DNA of 36,466 nt from Opitutia bacterium (GTDB taxonomy: Bacteria > Verrucomicrobiota > Verrucomicrobiia > Opitutales > Coraliomargaritaceae): the NCBI GenBank assembly GCA_029248665.1, contig JAQWIW010000025.1, positions 1 through 36,466 of the forward strand. The letters run 5' to 3'. The first letter of the stretch is position 1. The number at the start of each line of letters is the position of its first letter. A program made the translations under genes and the position numbers. Positions 34,952 to 36,466 of the stretch are shown piece by piece. Below the pieces are notes generated by a model that did no database searches, was not told where the DNA came from, and saw nothing but the letters and a program-made list of their open reading frames with translations.

Positions 34952-36466
34952 ATGAAAAATACATCCTCCTACCTCCTTCTCTTCTTCTCGGTCTTTGCTA
35001 GTTGTTTAACTGCTGCACCTTCAACGATTCATTATCAAGGACTTTTGACCGATACCTCTGGCACAGCCTTGGCGAATGCGAACCATTCTATTTCAATTAA
35101 TCTTTACGCTAGCGAGCAGGATGAAGTGATTCTCTATACGCAATCTTTCCCCGATGTAGTGAGTGATGATAATGGCATGTATTCGATAGCAATAGGAGAT
35201 ACAGGTTTAGTCAGTGTTTTAGAAAGTAATGATAGCTTGTGGCTAGAATTAACAGTCAATGAAGAAACCTTAAGCCCAAGGCAGGCAATCCATTCAGTCC
35301 CTTATGCACTGCATGCAGAATCGGCAAATCGACTCGTGGATGCAACAGATTCAAATATTACAGGCAATTTAAGCGTAAGTGGAGCATCAAGTTTTAATCA
35401 TGTTACTGTAAGCGGAATACTAGACGCCGATAGAATAGAACTGGATAGCCCTTATGGAAGCACGTCTTTGGGCGGAAGCCATAATCATATAAGCGGCGAA
35501 AGCTTAACTATAGGTGCCATGGACACGAATGTAGATGGCCGCCTAAAAGTTAATGGTGACTTAGAGATGAACGGCCTTCGAGCGAACTTTGAGAATGCGG
35601 AAGAGGTACGAGTCCCGATCCCAGATCAGGATAATGAAGCCACCAATAAAGGGTATGTGGATACAGAGGTGACGAACATTGCGGCGGTTCTTCAAAGCGC
35701 GGTGGATGCCGAGACCGTAAATCGAATGCTAGCAGACACTAGCTTACAAAATGATCTCGAGGCTGAGACTGTAGCGCGCCAGGCAGCAGACGCTGCTATG
35801 CCTTTTAAGGAACCAGTCCTTGTTGCGGTGATTGGTGATTATAATCTAAGTAGTCTGAATGTGCAGTATTTAAATCCAGACGGATCAGGTAGTTATTTAA
35901 ATGCACCAATAGGGTCGCGTGTTTTATTAACGGGTCGTAGCAATGCTTCTGAGAACGGAATTTACACGATAGGAGCGGTGAATAATACAGGGACCCATGC
36001 CACAAGTTTAGTACGTGCACTTGATTATGATAGTGCCGATGAAATCGGAGCGGGCGATATGGTTTACGTAAGGGAGGGACAGTATGCAGGGCAAGCGTAT
36101 GTTCTCAGTACTTCAACCGATAACTTTGAGTTTGGAGTGGATGCATTGAATTTCAATCGCTTCACGGTGGATCCTACGCAGAATATTTATTTTGAGGATG
36201 GTTTGGGTGCGAATCGTTTGAGTGCCAACCGCTTAGAATTAATGGGCGATTTATCAATAGAATATGGCACTGCGGACTTTAGGATGTCAGATGGGGTACG
36301 CGTGCCGGAACCGAACTTACCAGAAGAAGCCGCCAATAAAGCTTATGTGGATAGCTTAGTCACTTATGAGAAAGAAGCCTTGCAAGAGTCGATCGAAATA
36401 AATCGAGCGATCTCTGATTCTCAGAGGTATGATCTCCAAGCAGACGTGGACCAAAATGAGTTAGAT
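34952..36466 (+). CDS. Secreted phage-tail-fibre-like repeat protein (3'-truncated by window)
   Basis: Starts at ATG 34952 and stays open for 505 codons to the window end. Residues 1-22 form a signal peptide. Residues 24-120 are a module seen at the front of many exported fibre-like proteins ('IHYQGLLTD', 'LSPRQAIHSVPYALHA'). Then come beta-strand repeats ('GDLEMNGL', 'GDLSIEYG'), two 'EAxNKxYVD' segments (229-237 and 459-467, 230 residues apart) each followed by a heptad-like helix, and between them (286-390) a phage-tail module ('GSRVLLTGRSNASENGIYTI', 'GDMVYVREG'). The whole looks like a trimeric surface fibre. It is two bases after the ubiquitin-domain gene, so the two are almost certainly one operon. 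Function unknown: adhesin, fibre or secreted contractile-injection-like part are all possible. Confidence 0.8.
   Translation, partial: MKNTSSYLLLFFSVFASCLTAAPSTIHYQGLLTDTSGTALANANHSISINLYASEQDEVILYTQSFPDVVSDDNGMYSIAIGDTGLVSVLESNDSLWLELTVNEETLSPRQAIHSVPYALHAESANRLVDATDSNITGNLSVSGASSFNHVTVSGILDADRIELDSPYGSTSLGGSHNHISGESLTIGAMDTNVDGRLKVNGDLEMNGLRANFENAEEVRVPIPDQDNEATNKGYVDTEVTNIAAVLQSAVDAETVNRMLADTSLQNDLEAETVARQAADAAMPFKEPVLVAVIGDYNLSSLNVQYLNPDGSGSYLNAPIGSRVLLTGRSNASENGIYTIGAVNNTGTHATSLVRALDYDSADEIGAGDMVYVREGQYAGQAYVLSTSTDNFEFGVDALNFNRFTVDPTQNIYFEDGLGANRLSANRLELMGDLSIEYGTADFRMSDGVRVPEPNLPEEAANKAYVDSLVTYEKEALQESIEINRAISDSQRYDLQADVDQNELD

Overview
The window looks like a chromosomal segment of a moderately AT-rich, diderm bacterium, most likely a Verrucomicrobiota member (Opitutae/Puniceicoccaceae type). 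That placement is an inference. It rests on exported proteins with calcium-binding DxDxDG-type stretches followed by 'GLSNLEEY'-like text and a C-terminal 'FYRL/YFFKM' domain, a DUF11 lipoprotein, a BspA-like leucine-rich-repeat protein, and a housekeeping gene set scattered on both strands. A 16S or marker-gene tree is not possible from this window.

Left part (1-16.1 kb): the 3' end of a TrkH-type potassium transporter; a small 4Fe-4S ferredoxin; a rhomboid protease overlapping or abutting a Tsp/Prc-type carboxy-terminal protease; the prfA-prmC translation-termination pair; a HAD phosphatase; a DUF11 lipoprotein; gnd; a membrane protein of unknown function; dnaN; a lone RelE/ParE-like toxin; an IspH with a long N-terminal extension; and miaB.

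Middle (16.1-18.2 kb): two gene-poor stretches surround a secreted BspA-like repeat protein. G/C strand bias flips abruptly near 16.14 kb although the genes on both sides are on the same strand. Together with a perfect parS palindrome inside mnmG (22690-22705), the dnaN gene with a cluster of DnaA-box-like 9-mers beside it (12350-12425), and the mnmE-mnmG pair, this argues that the window spans or closely flanks the chromosomal replication origin.

Right part (18.2-36.5 kb): a HAD phosphatase plus small membrane protein operon, recA, mnmE-mnmG, manA, ftsK, DUF429 plus a Y-family polymerase, mutS, an alpha/beta hydrolase and a long-chain polyprenyl diphosphate synthase. Replication, repair and chromosome segregation genes are concentrated here (recA, ftsK, dinB-like, mutS, parS).

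The most unusual content is at the right edge. At 34089-34949 a signal-peptide protein carries a domain that matches eukaryotic ubiquitin at about 58 of 73 positions (my hand alignment to human ubiquitin). It lacks the conjugating Gly-Gly end and is instead fused to a calcium-binding bacterial surface-protein tail. Two bases downstream starts a secreted, phage-tail-fibre-like repeat protein that runs off the window. The pair looks like an exported, possibly host-directed module containing a domain acquired from a eukaryote.
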